Below are positions 40,412 through 50,054 of a stretch of DNA of 64,000 nucleotides, in pieces. Within the stretch, counting starts at the first letter, position 1, and each line of letters starts with the position of its first letter. Origin of the DNA: Ehrlichia chaffeensis str. Arkansas (GTDB taxonomy: Bacteria > Pseudomonadota > Alphaproteobacteria > Rickettsiales > Anaplasmataceae); the NCBI RefSeq assembly GCF_000013145.1, contig NC_007799.1, positions 992,001 to 1,056,000 of the forward strand, read 5' to 3'. Position numbers and translations under genes: made by a program. The notes beneath the pieces are model-generated. The model was not told where the DNA came from. It did not search any database and saw only the letters and a list, made by a program, of their open reading frames with translations.

Positions 40412-41677
40412 ATGAATGTATTGGTGATTGGTTCTGGCGGCCGTGAGCACTCAATGTTGCATCACATTCGTAAATCTACATTACTAAACAAGCTATTTAT
40501 CGCCCCAGGGCGTGAAGGAATGTCTGGGTTAGCAGATATAATAGATATAGATATCAATAGCACAATAGAAGTAATTCAAGTATGTAAGAAAGAAAAAATT
40601 GAATTAGTAGTCATCGGACCAGAAACTCCATTAATGAATGGATTATCAGACGCATTAACAGAAGAAGGCATATTAGTCTTTGGACCTTCTAAAGCAGCAG
40701 CGCGTCTTGAATCTTCAAAAGGATTTACAAAAGAATTATGCATGAGGTATGGAATTCCTACTGCAAAATACGGGTACTTTGTTGATACAAATTCAGCTTA
40801 CAAATTCATTGATAAACACAAATTACCTTTAGTAGTTAAGGCTGATGGGTTAGCCCAGGGAAAAGGAACAGTGATATGTCACACACACGAAGAAGCATAC
40901 AATGCTGTAGATGCCATGTTAGTGCACCACAAATTTGGAGAAGCTGGTTGTGCAATAATTATTGAAGAATTCCTTGAAGGCAAGGAAATTAGCTTCTTTA
41001 CATTGGTTGACGGATCCAACCCAGTTATACTTGGCGTAGCACAAGATTATAAAACTATAGGAGATAATAATAAAGGTCCTAATACTGGAGGGATGGGATC
41101 ATACTCTAAACCAAATATCATTACACAAGAAATGGAGCATATAATAATTCAGAAGATAATATATCCAACTATTAAAGCAATGTTCAACATGAATATACAG
41201 TTTAGAGGTCTGTTATTCGCTGGTATTATAATCAAAAAAAATGAACCAAAATTACTTGAATATAATGTACGGTTTGGAGATCCTGAAACACAATCAATAT
41301 TACCAAGATTAAATTCCGATTTCTTAAAACTTTTATCACTAACAGCTAAAGGTAAACTAGGAAATGAATCAGTAGAATTAAGTAAAAAAGCTGCTTTATG
41401 TGTTGTGGTAGCTAGTCGTGGATATCCAGGTGAGTATAAGAAAAATTCTATAATTAATGGAATAGAAAATATTGAAAAGCTACCTAATGTTCAGCTCTTA
41501 CATGCAGGCACAAGAAGAGAAGGAAATAACTGGGTATCAGATTCTGGAAGAGTAATAAATGTTGTAGCACAAGGTGAAAATTTAGCTAGTGCGAAACACC
41601 AAGCCTACGCTGCATTGGACTTATTAGATTGGCCAGATGGAATTTACAGATATGATATAGGATCATGTGCTCTTTAA
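40412..41677 (+). CDS. purD: Phosphoribosylamine-glycine ligase
   Basis: GAR synthetase, second step of purine synthesis. 421 residues. The N-terminal [21 protein letters not shown], the ATP-grasp part [16 protein letters not shown] and [26 protein letters not shown] (all within residues 1-240) and the RFGDPETQ block are conserved. Stands alone; purK is 22 kb away at 62606. Confidence 0.95.
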
Positions 41678-42476
41678 GCTATACTCTATGAATATTTAGC
41701 ATAAAATTAGATAAAGCACGATTTAATTGTGCAAGCCGATTTTTGAATATTACAAATCTTGATCCAGAAAGTTTTGTGGCTTGTGTGAAATCCATTAAAT
41801 TTAAATTTTCCCTAATTCATAATGAGTTTTTACTGGAAAATCAAAACTTGTTTTATTCTCGTATCTTCTCAATTCAACATTACTGTTTTCGTCTTTCCTA
41901 ATAGGTACTCTTTTATCTGGTATATTTGGCAACATATTGAGAAGATTAACTAATTGAGAATCTTCTTTTATCATGTTGTTAATATCGTCTATTTTACTTG
42001 CTACATCTTTCGATAATTATATTTGTATATTTTAACATTATACTGATATTGCTTATTTGAAATTACTAATATTACCAGGTGTTCTTTTTAAAATATAATA
42101 GCACAAACTACATGTCACACTTTTGTAACCCTCATTTGTTACATCGCATATAATCACATCCAATCTCCATATTACAAGCAATTACCAATCGATAACTTTT
42201 AACATAGGAAGTAAAGTTTGATCTATCACTAAAATATGTATACTTCTATTATACCCATAACTTAAACTCATGGTTACTTTGTATATTCGTAATCACCAAC
42301 AGCAGATTATTTTTCAAAATAAATAGACAATTTCTATACAGGACATTCCACTTTCTAATAACGCTTATGATATTCTAGCTAATTTCCTATATATTAGATT
42401 TTAAGCCAAATTGATATTGACAACCAACACTATTCTTGATACATTGATTTTATTAACCTACTCTTTGGTATTAAAA
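41678..42476. other. Intergenic region, purD to yajC
   Basis: The first half holds a serS relic on the minus strand (41690-42012, separate entry). The second half (42013-42476) shows nothing recognisable. Confidence 0.6.
41690..42012 (-). pseudogene. Fragment of seryl-tRNA synthetase (serS), frameshifted
   Basis: Reading the minus strand from about 42012 gives KDVASKIDDINN, then LLNMLPNIPDKRVPIRKDE, NSNVELRRYE and [13 protein letters not shown], which is the linker between the coiled-coil arm and catalytic domain of seryl-tRNA synthetase. At about 41806 one A is missing from the GGGAAAATTTAA run; after shifting frame the match continues as [20 protein letters not shown] and [14 protein letters not shown]. 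About 108 codons survive, with neither end of the gene. An intact serS must exist elsewhere; this is a dispersed, non-functional copy. Confidence 0.85.
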
Positions 42477-42854
42477 ATGTCACTTATCTCTGAAGTCTTT
42501 GCAGCAGCAGCAACAACAGCACCTGCTTCGGGAATAGGTAGTTCAATTGCAGGTTTAATTCCCTTAGTATTAATTTTTTGTGTCTTCTATTTTTTTATAA
42601 TTAGACCTCAACAAAAAAAGATTAAAGAGCATAATAAACTGCTAGATAATATAAAAAAAGGTGATAAAGTTGTCATTTCTGGCAGTATACTGGGATCAGT
42701 TACGAAAGTCGATACAACAAATGGGCACTTTATTGTTGAAATATCAGAAGGAGTTGAAGTTAAAGTATTAAAGTCTTCAGTATCTGAAGTGTTGAATAAA
42801 AATAACAAGCCTACTTCAACTGCAGAAGCATCAGTTGCAGCTTCTAATAATTAA
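42477..42854 (+). CDS. yajC: Preprotein translocase subunit YajC
   Basis: Small accessory subunit of the Sec translocase (with SecDF). From the ATG at 42477 it has 125 residues: a short Ala-rich start, one membrane segment (about 25-45), the hallmark FFIIRPQQKKIKEHNKLL, then KKGDKVVISGSILGSV. A TTG at 42411 would add 22 residues not typical of the family, so I prefer the internal ATG. Confidence 0.9.
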   Translation: MSLISEVFAAAATTAPASGIGSSIAGLIPLVLIFCVFYFFIIRPQQKKIKEHNKLLDNIKKGDKVVISGSILGSVTKVDTTNGHFIVEISEGVEVKVLKSSVSEVLNKNNKPTSTAEASVAASNN

Positions 42855-42983
42855 TACATAACTAAATCTTCATTCGAGAAAAAGAGTGTTTATATTTCCT
42901 TATTAATTTTAAGGACACCTTTTTTAACAAACAGCCAATTTTAGATAATATAAAACTACTAACAGAATTTAATATAACAAATT

Positions 42984-44111
42984 CTATATTCTCATAGGCA
43001 TAATAATGTAAGTGAAATCATCTATATTTTCTTCTTCCTGTATTAAAACAGATGTACCAGCATCATAAAACGATAAAAGACATTTTCCTTTTATACAATA
43101 CAAAGCTTCCATTAAATATCTGGCATTTAAACCAATAGTCATGTCTTCTCCAGAATAATCTACTTCTAATTCCTCTCTAGCATCACCTTGATCTGAAGAA
43201 GCAGCACTTAATATAAGTTTATTACTCACAAACCTTAATTTTATCACTTTTACTTTATCAAAGACTACTACAGATACTCTATCTATCGCATTAGATAACG
43301 TTTCAGATTCAATTAATACATTCTTATCATGAGATCTAGGAATAATAGAATTATAATCCGGAAAAGTACCATCTATTACTTTAGATATTAAAATATATTC
43401 TTTATACTCAAAACAAATCTTCCTATCTGATAAACTAATTGATATTAAATCATTACCACTACCATGACTTACTATCTTCAAAATTTCATTAACTGTTTTT
43501 TTGGGAACTATAATACCAAAATTTGACAATACATTCTGAGATTGACTCAACTTAGTTAACGACAACCTATGTCCATCTGTAGCAGCACAACATAAGATAT
43601 TATTGGACGTATGAACATATAATCCATTCAAATTAAATCTACTCTCTTCTATGGAAATTGCAAATTTAGTTTTACCAAACAAACTAACCAATTCAGAGAC
43701 TTGCAAAGTAAATTTGTTTTGTAATTCATTATTTTCAATAATAGGAAACTTCTCTATATCAACTACAGGAAGAAAAAACTCCGTACGACCACATTTTATA
43801 GTTAATCTTCCATCTTCACCAATAAAAAATTTGATTTCAATATCATTAGGCAACTTTTTTACAATATCATAAAGAAGTTGAGCAGACACTACTACAACTC
43901 CATTAACGTTTACATGGGCAGTAATAGATGCAATTATTGAAATATCAAGATCTGTAGATGTTAACTTAATTTCTTGATCCCTTGCTTCTATTCTTACACA
44001 CGACAATACAACAATACTATGACGTTTTTCTACAATACTATTAATGTAAGACAAAGCTTGCAGTAATTTATCTTTGCTAACAAAAAAGTTCAACTTAATA
44101 CCATCACTCAT
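42984..44111 (-). CDS. dnaN: DNA polymerase III beta sliding clamp
   Basis: Ring-shaped processivity clamp. 375 residues, three repeated clamp domains; MSDGIKLNFFVSKDKLLQAL at the start and the final YIIMPMRI that closes the third domain are typical. Codons of about residues 49-250 are copied in inverted orientation 0.5 kb upstream (44490-45092). No dnaA or gyrB neighbour, so this does not mark the origin. Confidence 0.95.
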   Translation of the reverse strand: MSDGIKLNFFVSKDKLLQALSYINSIVEKRHSIVVLSCVRIEARDQEIKLTSTDLDISIIASITAHVNVNGVVVVSAQLLYDIVKKLPNDIEIKFFIGEDGRLTIKCGRTEFFLPVVDIEKFPIIENNELQNKFTLQVSELVSLFGKTKFAISIEESRFNLNGLYVHTSNNILCCAATDGHRLSLTKLSQSQNVLSNFGIIVPKKTVNEILKIVSHGSGNDLISISLSDRKICFEYKEYILISKVIDGTFPDYNSIIPRSHDKNVLIESETLSNAIDRVSVVVFDKVKVIKLRFVSNKLILSAASSDQGDAREELEVDYSGEDMTIGLNARYLMEALYCIKGKCLLSFYDAGTSVLIQEEENIDDFTYIIMPMRI

Positions 44112-44489
44112 ATATTTCTATATAAACCTACCCCATTGTGATGTTATACAAATTAAACTTAAACAAGTCAAGGTATGGATCACTTTGCTCTATACTATGA
44201 TATAATCACACATCCAATATCACTCTAGCACAAATTAAGTTCTCCCAAAATACACTTAAAATACTCTATTTAACTATATGCTACAAATTTTCAATACAAA
44301 ATAGAATCAAGTAAACAATACTCAGTATTATAAATTTTTCAAACTCTTCTTCTATACTATTGATGCACTATAACAATATTATCCTGATAAATAGACTTTT
44401 AACTACTTGTTATAGCAATTTAAAAGACCATCATCGCCTATTTATTTCACAATGTGTTTAATATAACAACTCTCAACTCTTTTAATCGC
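44112..44489. other. dnaN upstream region
   Basis: 378 bp between the dnaN start and its inverted copy. It must hold the dnaN promoter, but I cannot pick one box pair with confidence. With the first 144 bp of dnaN it forms the spacer between the two inverted repeat arms. Confidence 0.5.
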
Positions 44490-45105
44490 TAAGTTAACAT
44501 CTACAGATCTTGATATTTCAATAATTGCATCTATTACTGCCCATGTAAACGTTAATGGAGTTGTAGTAGTGTCTGCTCAACTTCTTTATGATATTGTAAA
44601 AAAGTTGCCTAATGATATTGAAATCAAATTTTTTATTGGTGAAGATGGAAGATTAACTATAAAATGTGGTCGTACGGAGTTTTTTCTTCCTGTAGTTGAT
44701 ATAGAGAAGTTTCCTATTATTGAAAATAATGAATTACAAAACAAATTTACTTTGCAAGTCTCTGAATTGGTTAGTTTGTTTGGTAAAACTAAATTTGCAA
44801 TTTCCATAGAAGAGAGTAGATTTAATTTGAATGGATTATATGTTCATACGTCCAATAATATCTTATGTTGTGCTGCTACAGATGGACATAGGTTGTCGTT
44901 AACTAAGTTGAGTCAATCTCAGAATGTATTGTCAAATTTTGGTATTATAGTTCCCAAAAAAACAGTTAATGAAATTCTGAAGATAGTAAGTCATGGTAGT
45001 GGTAATGATTTAATATCAATTAGTTTATCAGATAGGAAGATTTGTTTTGAATATAAAGAATATATTTTAATATCTAAGGTAATAGATAGTACTTTTGCGT
45101 CAGAT
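44490..45105 (+). pseudogene. Inverted partial copy of dnaN
   Basis: A + strand copy of the middle of dnaN, starting at AAGTTAACATCTACAG and running about 600 bp. By eye it is identical to the reverse complement of 43370-43967 except for a few changes in the last 50 bp. The reading frame remains open: LTSTDLDISIIAS through EYILISKVID, then a private tail STFASDYIL and a stop at 45117. The first 48 codons and the whole third domain are absent, so no working clamp can be made. A GTG at 44569 gives a 182-codon ORF. Confidence 0.9.
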
Positions 45106-45117
45106 TACATATTATAA

Positions 45118-45415
45118 ATATGACTAAACGACATTAACACTACTACGATAATTGACCAATCTGTTAAACAAAAACTAAACCTACTACCCTCTATATACTA
45201 CAATACACTCAATGTTATAAACCCATGAAACTACTGGCACTATAATATACAGTAAAATACATAACATTACCTAAATAGATTAAAGCAAGTTCTTGTTACC
45301 GCACACAAATTGAACATCATAAACTTCTATTCATTTCTATAACATAATAACTTTAAGATAATAAATAATGCATAACACATAGCTATACAATTCTATCGTA
45401 AAAAATTACTTAGTA
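45118..45415. other. Intergenic region, dnaN copy to rnd
   Basis: 298 bp of AT-rich sequence with no recognisable feature. Confidence 0.5.
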
Positions 45416-46030
45416 CTATGATGCATGACTAAATATATCAACACCATCCCAACCTAATAGATCAAGCTGAGCCCTTGTTGGAAGAAATCCAAAACAAGAA
45501 GCTGCTAACTCCTGTTTATTCTCACGCTGCAACATAGCATCCAATTTGTTCTTTAATGCATGTAAATATATAACATCTGATGCTGCATAATTTAATTGTT
45601 CAGACGTTAAAGTTTCCTTTCCCCAATCAGATGACTGCTGCATTTTATTAAGTTTGACATTTAATAATTCATAACATAGCTCTTTTAACCCGTGATGATC
45701 TGTATACGTTCTTACTAACTTTGAAGCTATTTTAGTACAATAACACGGTGTAGCCCATACACCAAGATAATAACGTATTACAGCAATATCAAAGCGAGCA
45801 AAATGAAAGATTTTTGTTATACTTGAATCTGAAAGAACACTTACTAAATTAGGTGCTTGATAACTACCTAAAAACTTTACTAAATGTGTCTCACCATTAC
45901 TATCACATAACTGAACTACACACAACTTATCCCGCCTACACACTAAACCCATAGTTTCAGTATCAACAGCAACAGTATTTTCAAATTTTAACCCATTAGG
46001 CAAATCACAATCATGTACAAATACAGGCAC
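45416..46030 (-). CDS. rnd: Ribonuclease D-type 3'-5' exonuclease
   Basis: DEDDy exonuclease acting in RNA 3'-end maturation. Only the catalytic domain is present (204 residues), without HRDC domains; short forms are usual in this family of bacteria. Motif I is AVDTETMGLV with KLCVVQLC, motif II includes KIFHFARFDIAVIRYYLG, motif III is YAASDVIYLHAL with the Tyr and Asp. A GGAGG (46039-46043) lies 8 nt before the GTG at 46030 and overlaps the GTG at 46045, so the shorter start is preferred. Confidence 0.88.
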   Translation of the reverse strand: MPVFVHDCDLPNGLKFENTVAVDTETMGLVCRRDKLCVVQLCDSNGETHLVKFLGSYQAPNLVSVLSDSSITKIFHFARFDIAVIRYYLGVWATPCYCTKIASKLVRTYTDHHGLKELCYELLNVKLNKMQQSSDWGKETLTSEQLNYAASDVIYLHALKNKLDAMLQRENKQELAASCFGFLPTRAQLDLLGWDGVDIFSHAS

Positions 46031-46107
46031 GTAAATTTCCTCCACCTACAAAGTATATATAATACCTTTGTTCATTGTATCATGTAGTAAAATGCCTCTC
46101 AACTATA

Positions 46108-46905
46108 TTATGCTTCCTCAACATACTTTTTATCTTCCTCTTGACCATAAATTGAGTCAACATTGGCACCACCATGATCCCATCTATATCCTCCTCTATC
46201 ATCACTTTCATCTTCGTCAACACACTCTTTTAATACATAACCACGTCCCCAAACAGTTTCTATGTAGTTTTTCCCATTATTAGCGACTTTAAGTTTCTTA
46301 CGAAGCTTACACATAAACACATCTATAATTTTATCATCAGAAGGTTCATCTAACTCCCTATATAGGTGAGATAAAAACATTTCTTTTGTAAGAACAGTAC
46401 CTAACCTAGATGATAACAACTCTATCATCCCATACTCCTTTTTAGTTAAATGCACTATTTCACCATTACATTCAACACACTTATGATCAAGATTGATTGC
46501 AATATTTCCAACACGTACTATTGATTCAGGATGTCCCCTAGTACGGCGCACAATAGCTTTTATTCTCGCAAGTAATTCACTTTTATGAAAAGGTTTAGTC
46601 ACATAATCATCTGCACCATAATATAAACCTTTTACTTTATGTGATACTGATGAAATACATGATAATATAAGAACTGGAACTTTGATACCAGACTCTCGCA
46701 GTTTCACTAAAATATCATATCCATCTATTTTTCCAGGAAAATGTATATCTAATATCACTACATCATAGTCATCATTCTTCGGAATGATACTACCATAACA
46801 ATCCTGCGCAGAAGTCATAGTCTCACAAAAATGCCCTTCTGAAGATAAAGAAGCTTCTACTGCCTTTGCACATGCAATATCATCTTCTATTAATAATATA
46901 CGCAT
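46108..46905 (-). CDS. ctrA: Cell-cycle response regulator CtrA
   Basis: OmpR-type response regulator that controls the alphaproteobacterial cell cycle; in Ehrlichia it is tied to the developmental cycle. 265 residues. Receiver domain: acidic pair in LLIEDD, phospho-acceptor Asp in VVILDIHFPG, Thr/Ser and Lys in VTKPFHKSELLARI. DNA-binding winged helix: LTKKEYGMIELLSSRLGTVL, KEMFLSHLYREL, DVFMCKLRKKL, YIETVWGRGYVL; this set matches CtrA rather than other OmpR proteins. A 38-residue acidic tail after VLKE is unlike Caulobacter CtrA. AGAGG lies 8 nt before the ATG. Confidence 0.93.
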   Translation of the reverse strand: MRILLIEDDIACAKAVEASLSSEGHFCETMTSAQDCYGSIIPKNDDYDVVILDIHFPGKIDGYDILVKLRESGIKVPVLILSCISSVSHKVKGLYYGADDYVTKPFHKSELLARIKAIVRRTRGHPESIVRVGNIAINLDHKCVECNGEIVHLTKKEYGMIELLSSRLGTVLTKEMFLSHLYRELDEPSDDKIIDVFMCKLRKKLKVANNGKNYIETVWGRGYVLKECVDEDESDDRGGYRWDHGGANVDSIYGQEEDKKYVEEA

Positions 46906-47290
46906 AAAATACCTCTAAAAACCCAATAATTAACAAACTTAACACATAAAGCACTTAGCACTAATCTAAAGACATAATCACCCTATAACAACTAAACATT
47001 TCATCAAAAGTTAATACATAGTGTTACTATGCTATTCAAGTATAATAGTAAATTACATGTAATATACTTTCCTTGTGTTGCATATATAACACAATATTAC
47101 CCCAAAGACTATTAGAGACATTATAGTAAACACACCTATTTTTCCTTAATTAGTAAAATACTTCACTGATTATATATAAGCACAAGTTAATACTTTATTA
47201 ATAATAAAAATGGTTAACACACGTACTACTATACATTAATAAAAGCATTCACACTAATATAAAAATTTCAAAATTTGATATCTATTTTAC
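46906..47290. other. ctrA upstream region
   Basis: 385 bp between ctrA and the XRE/S24 regulator gene (both minus strand). It contains a perfect CtrA half-site pair (47187-47201, separate entry). No other gene or repeat. Confidence 0.5.
47187..47201. promoter_or_regulatory. CtrA-box sequence TTAA-N7-TTAA upstream of ctrA
   Basis: TTAA, 7 bp (TACTTTA), TTAA: the full CtrA consensus, 282 bp before the ctrA start codon. CtrA controls its own gene in Caulobacter, so the position makes sense. In sequence this AT-rich the motif is expected by chance many times in 64 kb, so the evidence is positional only. Confidence 0.35.
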
Positions 47291-47926
47291 TCATAAAGAT
47301 CTTGCATACCAAATTATTCTCCCTAATATTTCCATATCTTCTAAATGACACTCATAAGAAGAATATTTTTTATTATCAGAAACTACATGTAACTTTATCT
47401 TCTGATTATCTTTTAAATACTCTAATCTCCTAATTGATACACCTACTGAATCAACTATAACAAATAATCCAGCAGGATGAGGAATTTTATCTCCTATATC
47501 CACTAGAACTACATCTTGATTCATTAATGTTGGGATCATACTATCTCCCTTTACGTAATATACACGTAAATTCTTCATATTAGAAGTTAAATTAATGTTT
47601 GAAGAGAGATACAAATTAACATCACCTGAGGATGCAACTTTACCATTTTCCAATTCTAAATCATATACAGGCATTATATTAACATTATTCTGTCCATAAG
47701 TATAATTATCATCACTAATAAAATATGATAATGAAACGTTTAATACCTTCGCTATTGCCATTAATTTTTTAGATGTAGGATTCGTTGATTTACCACTTAA
47801 TATATCATATACAAAAGACTTACCAACATCAGCTTTATGCGCTAATTCACGCGCATTTATTCCCATCTTATCCATTTGGTATCTCATTCTAGTAACTATC
47901 ATACTATTATCACTACTTGTTTTCAT
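47291..47926 (-). CDS. XRE-type repressor with an S24/LexA-like C-terminal domain
   Basis: 211 residues. An N-terminal helix-turn-helix (about 15-70: RYQMDKMGINARELAHKA, VGKSFVYDILSGKSTNPT) is joined to a C-terminal S24 peptidase-like domain (about 118-205) as in phage CI/C2 repressors and LexA. The nucleophile serine is present in VKGDSMIPTL (Ser129). The position of the general-base lysine (VKR in LexA) reads SIRRL, with Arg166, so self-cleavage is doubtful. AAGGTGA is 5-6 nt before the ATG. Two dyads lie upstream. It is conserved-looking chromosomal DNA with no phage genes nearby; targets are unknown. Confidence 0.8.
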   Translation of the reverse strand: MKTSSDNSMIVTRMRYQMDKMGINARELAHKADVGKSFVYDILSGKSTNPTSKKLMAIAKVLNVSLSYFISDDNYTYGQNNVNIMPVYDLELENGKVASSGDVNLYLSSNINLTSNMKNLRVYYVKGDSMIPTLMNQDVVLVDIGDKIPHPAGLFVIVDSVGVSIRRLEYLKDNQKIKLHVVSDNKKYSSYECHLEDMEILGRIIWYARSL

Positions 47927-48473
47927 AAATTCACCTTACAGTTAATATTTATTACATTTTTGTACAATTTAAAGTACATAAACTCAAGTAATAATTGAAT
48001 TATTCATTAATAGAGAATACCAAATCATAAAATTACTAGTGAGTAATTATAAAATTTACACAAAATCAGTGCTAACTTATAAAAATAACTTTTCCATAAA
48101 GTTATACATAGCAGAGCTTGCATTCTATTAAAATCTACATGCAATTTGATAATTAACTAAAAATACTAACCAAGTAGCAATAGCAACCTAATAATCTTCA
48201 CCATTGCTAAAAAATAGAACCCCCAAGCATTATTTATAGGTGATCCATATTTTTTATAAAGTCTTCTATTTTAGCAATCCATCTTTGCAGGATAACACCC
48301 CAATATAAAAACCATTACTACACCAATTAAATAAAACGCTTAACTACAAAACCTTATAGTCATTTAATAAATCAACTACAACAATAAAAATCGCTTACAG
48401 TAGTACTTCCCAGATTATCAATTTCTTATAAATATAAGCACTGTAGCACTATTACAACCTAACACTACAACAT
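47927..48473. other. Intergenic region upstream of the XRE/S24 regulator
   Basis: 547 bp. The 80 bp next to the regulator gene hold two inverted repeats (47961-47978, 47990-48004). Around 48170-48260 the minus strand has a 33-codon stretch containing KKYGSPINNAWGFYFL that does not look random and may be a gene relic I cannot name. Confidence 0.5.
47961..48004. promoter_or_regulatory. Operator-like dyads upstream of the XRE/S24 regulator
   Basis: TGTAC, 8 bp, GTACA (47961-47978) lies 35-52 bp before the regulator start codon; AATAATT-G-AATTATT (47990-48004) lies just beyond. Repressors of this type usually bind such dyads in their own promoter. Confidence 0.4.
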
Positions 48474-48992
48474 TTATTTAATTAAAGCACTTAATATCAA
48501 TTTTTCTGCAACCGTAACATCTTTCCAACCTTCCACAGATACAAATTTATCTTCCTCCAATTTTTTATAAAAAGTAAAAAAATGGGATATTGAATTTAAA
48601 AAAGATACAGGAAAATCGGAATAATCTTTTATATTATTATAGTATTGGTCTACTTTATGTGTAGGAACAGCTAATATTTTTACATCTTCTCCACTTTCAT
48701 CATGCATAACTAAAACACCTACTGGCCTTGCGCGGATTACCGCCCCAGACATTACAGGAAATCTAGATGCAACCAAAACATCAACAGGATCACCATCTCC
48801 AGCACAAGTATGTGGAATAAAACCATAATTACATGGATAATACATAGATGTAGGTAAAAACCTATCTACACAAAATAAATTTTTCTCTTTATCAAACTCA
48901 TACTTTACCGGACAGGAATTCTGACTAATTTCAATAATAACATTGATTTCTTTAGGAACATTATCACCACCAGTCACATTGTCTAAATTCAT
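48474..48992 (-). CDS. ppa: Inorganic pyrophosphatase
   Basis: Soluble class I pyrophosphatase. The ATG at 48992 with AAGAG 8 nt upstream gives 172 residues, the usual bacterial length; an upstream start at 49043 would add 17 atypical residues. The metal-binding signature DGDPVDVLVA is intact, as are FVDRFLPTSMYYPCNYGFIP-like and KVDQYYNNIKDYSDFP blocks. Confidence 0.94.
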   Translation of the reverse strand: MNLDNVTGGDNVPKEINVIIEISQNSCPVKYEFDKEKNLFCVDRFLPTSMYYPCNYGFIPHTCAGDGDPVDVLVASRFPVMSGAVIRARPVGVLVMHDESGEDVKILAVPTHKVDQYYNNIKDYSDFPVSFLNSISHFFTFYKKLEEDKFVSVEGWKDVTVAEKLILSALIK

Positions 48993-49200
48993 AATTAATC
49001 TCTTGATATCACAAACAAATAAAAAAAATTTTGAATAGATCAATAAATGACCATCAGCTTATATACTAATATCCTTTATATTCTAGTCAATGCTTTTCTT
49101 AAACAGGAAATACTCATAATATAAAGATTTTTAACAATATAATAAAGCTCTATATACAATTACATTGACATAATAATATTTTTATCACCTACACTGTATT

Positions 49201-49936
49201 ATTGCAAAATATAACATTAATCAAGTAATACAAAAAATGCTATATTGCTTAACCAACCCACATAATTACTTACAAAAACATACCACATACTGATACATTA
49301 AAAGAAGACAATACTGATAAAACAGTTTTCTTAAGAATATATCACAATAATTAAATCTTATGCCACTTAATTACCATAGTAAATTATCTATAAAAACACA
49401 TAACAAACTTACATATCTATGTAGACAATGAAGTACCTATTGCAAAATATAACATTCACAAAGTAATCTGTTACTTGTACACAAAAATCCCATACTGCCT
49501 AACCAACCCCATAATTACTTACAAAAACATACCACATACTGATACATTAAAAGAAGACAGTACTGATAAAACAGTTTTCTTAAGAATATATCACAATAAT
49601 TAAATCTTATGCCACTTAATTACCATAGTAAATTATCTATAAAAACACATAACAAACTTACATATCTATGTAGACAATGAAGTACCTATTGCAAAATATA
49701 ACATTCACAAAGTAATCTGTTACTTGTACACAAAAATCCCATACTGCCTAACCAACCCCATAATTACTTACAAAAACATACCACATACTGATACATTAAA
49801 AGAAAACAGTACTGATAAAGCAGTTTTCCTAAGAATATATCACAATAATCAAATCTTATGCTACTCAATTACCACAGCAAATTATCTATAAAAATACATC
49901 ACAAACTTACATATCTATGCAGATAATGAAGTACCT
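49201..49936. repeat. Three-copy tandem repeat, unit 238-249 bp
   Basis: Copies start at ATTGCAAAATATAACATT: 49201, 49439 and 49688. Copies 2 and 3 have a 249-bp unit and are nearly identical until the last 80 bp; copy 1 lacks about 11 bp in the block after TAACATT. No open frame runs through the unit. It fills the ppa-argC gap. Copy number is a good candidate for variation between strains. The remaining sequence (48993-49200, 49937-50054) has nothing recognisable. Confidence 0.95.
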
Positions 49937-50054
49937 AAAGTAATCAACCTGATGACCAATACATCAAAATAAATCAAACTCTATACTTCTATCAATCACA
50001 CAGACTATCTGTCTAAAAAACAGATCTTAAATTTATATACTTTAAAGTAAATAT

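Noticed and set aside
44586-44807. Antisense ORFs inside dnaN and its copy (also 43651-43872)
   Set aside because: They are shadow frames of the clamp gene, identical only because the DNA is duplicated.
42984-45105. dnaN as a sign of the replication origin
   Set aside because: No dnaA, gyrB or DnaA-box cluster nearby, and in this family dnaN is not linked to the origin.
48170-48260. Short minus-strand stretch containing NNAWGFYFLA as a gene
   Set aside because: Only about 33 codons between stops, no start and no family recognised; mentioned only as a possible relic.
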